A DNA stretch of 64,000 nucleotides from Candidatus Centipeda massiliensis (lineage in GTDB: Bacteria; Bacillota; Negativicutes; Selenomonadales; Selenomonadaceae): positions 1,087,081 through 1,151,080 of the forward strand of contig NZ_LT985754.1 in the NCBI RefSeq assembly GCF_900290285.1. Direction: 5' to 3'. The translations under genes were made by a program, and so were the position numbers. Shown here piece by piece: positions 63,997 to 64,000 of this stretch. How positions within the stretch are numbered: position 1 is the stretch's first letter; every line of letters starts with the position of its first letter. A model generated the notes under the pieces. The model did no database searches and had not been told where the DNA came from. It saw nothing but the letters and a program-made list of their open reading frames with translations.

Positions 63997-64000
63997 ATGA
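63997..64000 (+). CDS. Start codon of the next gene (partial, probably ssb)
   Basis: An ATG at 63997-63999 follows AGGAGAGAG at a good spacing, 36 bases after rpsF. Only one codon is visible. In most bacteria ssb follows rpsF, so ssb is inferred from gene order alone. Confidence 0.4.

Overview
The window looks like a chromosomal segment of a diderm Firmicute of the class Negativicutes, most likely a Selenomonas-type organism. Gram-negative envelope genes (two TonB-dependent receptors and the aromatic-ended C-terminus of an outer-membrane protein) sit beside Firmicutes-type genes such as class III fructose-1,6-bisphosphatase. Control also looks Firmicutes-like: TPP and cobalamin riboswitches, strong intrinsic terminators and AGGAGG ribosome sites. 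The taxonomic call is inference; there is no rRNA here.

Layout. Positions 1-11,350 hold the end of an outer-membrane protein, uvrB, thiC (minus strand, TPP riboswitch), uvrA, an AEC-family transporter, a metallophosphoesterase, and a coupled pair of an OGT-like glycosyltransferase and a methyltransferase-like protein. Positions 11,500-14,300 hold bioB with a large palindrome over its promoter, a Crp/Fnr regulator, two tRNA-Val genes and a cobalamin riboswitch. The riboswitch leads a receptor-SBP-permease-ATPase set (14,324-19,519) that should bring corrinoids across both membranes. A minus-strand operon (U32 protease-like protein, class III aminotransferase, phosphoribosyltransferase, lgt) fills 19,567-24,254. 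An 11-gene nuo operon (ABCDHIJKLMN, without nuoEFG) runs 24,591-34,558. A second metal or siderophore/heme-type uptake operon (permease-ATPase-SBP-receptor, minus strand, Fur-like site) fills 34,654-39,604. A lipoprotein gene between two copies of a small repeat follows. Next come cydABDC with a translationally coupled fifth gene, a P-type-ATPase-like protein lacking its catalytic aspartate, and fbp.

Positions 51,454-62,741 are a complete type I-C CRISPR-Cas locus: cas3-cas5c-cas8c(with internal cas11c)-cas7c-cas4-cas1-cas2 and an array of 48 repeats, two of them degenerate. The array records its history: slipped and duplicated spacers, one repeat-spacer unit damaged by deletion, a switch of repeat variant, and related spacers at old and new ends. 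It ends 11 bp before a decayed IS5-family element. rpsF and the first codon of a downstream gene close the window.

A thread running through the window is a MITE-like family (six copies, 54-162 bp) with about 15-bp terminal inverted repeats and, in five copies, matching 4-bp flanks. Its ends match those of the decayed IS5-family element at 62,753-63,512. Copies lie at a stop codon, in or beside terminators, and upstream of the cydA and lipoprotein genes.
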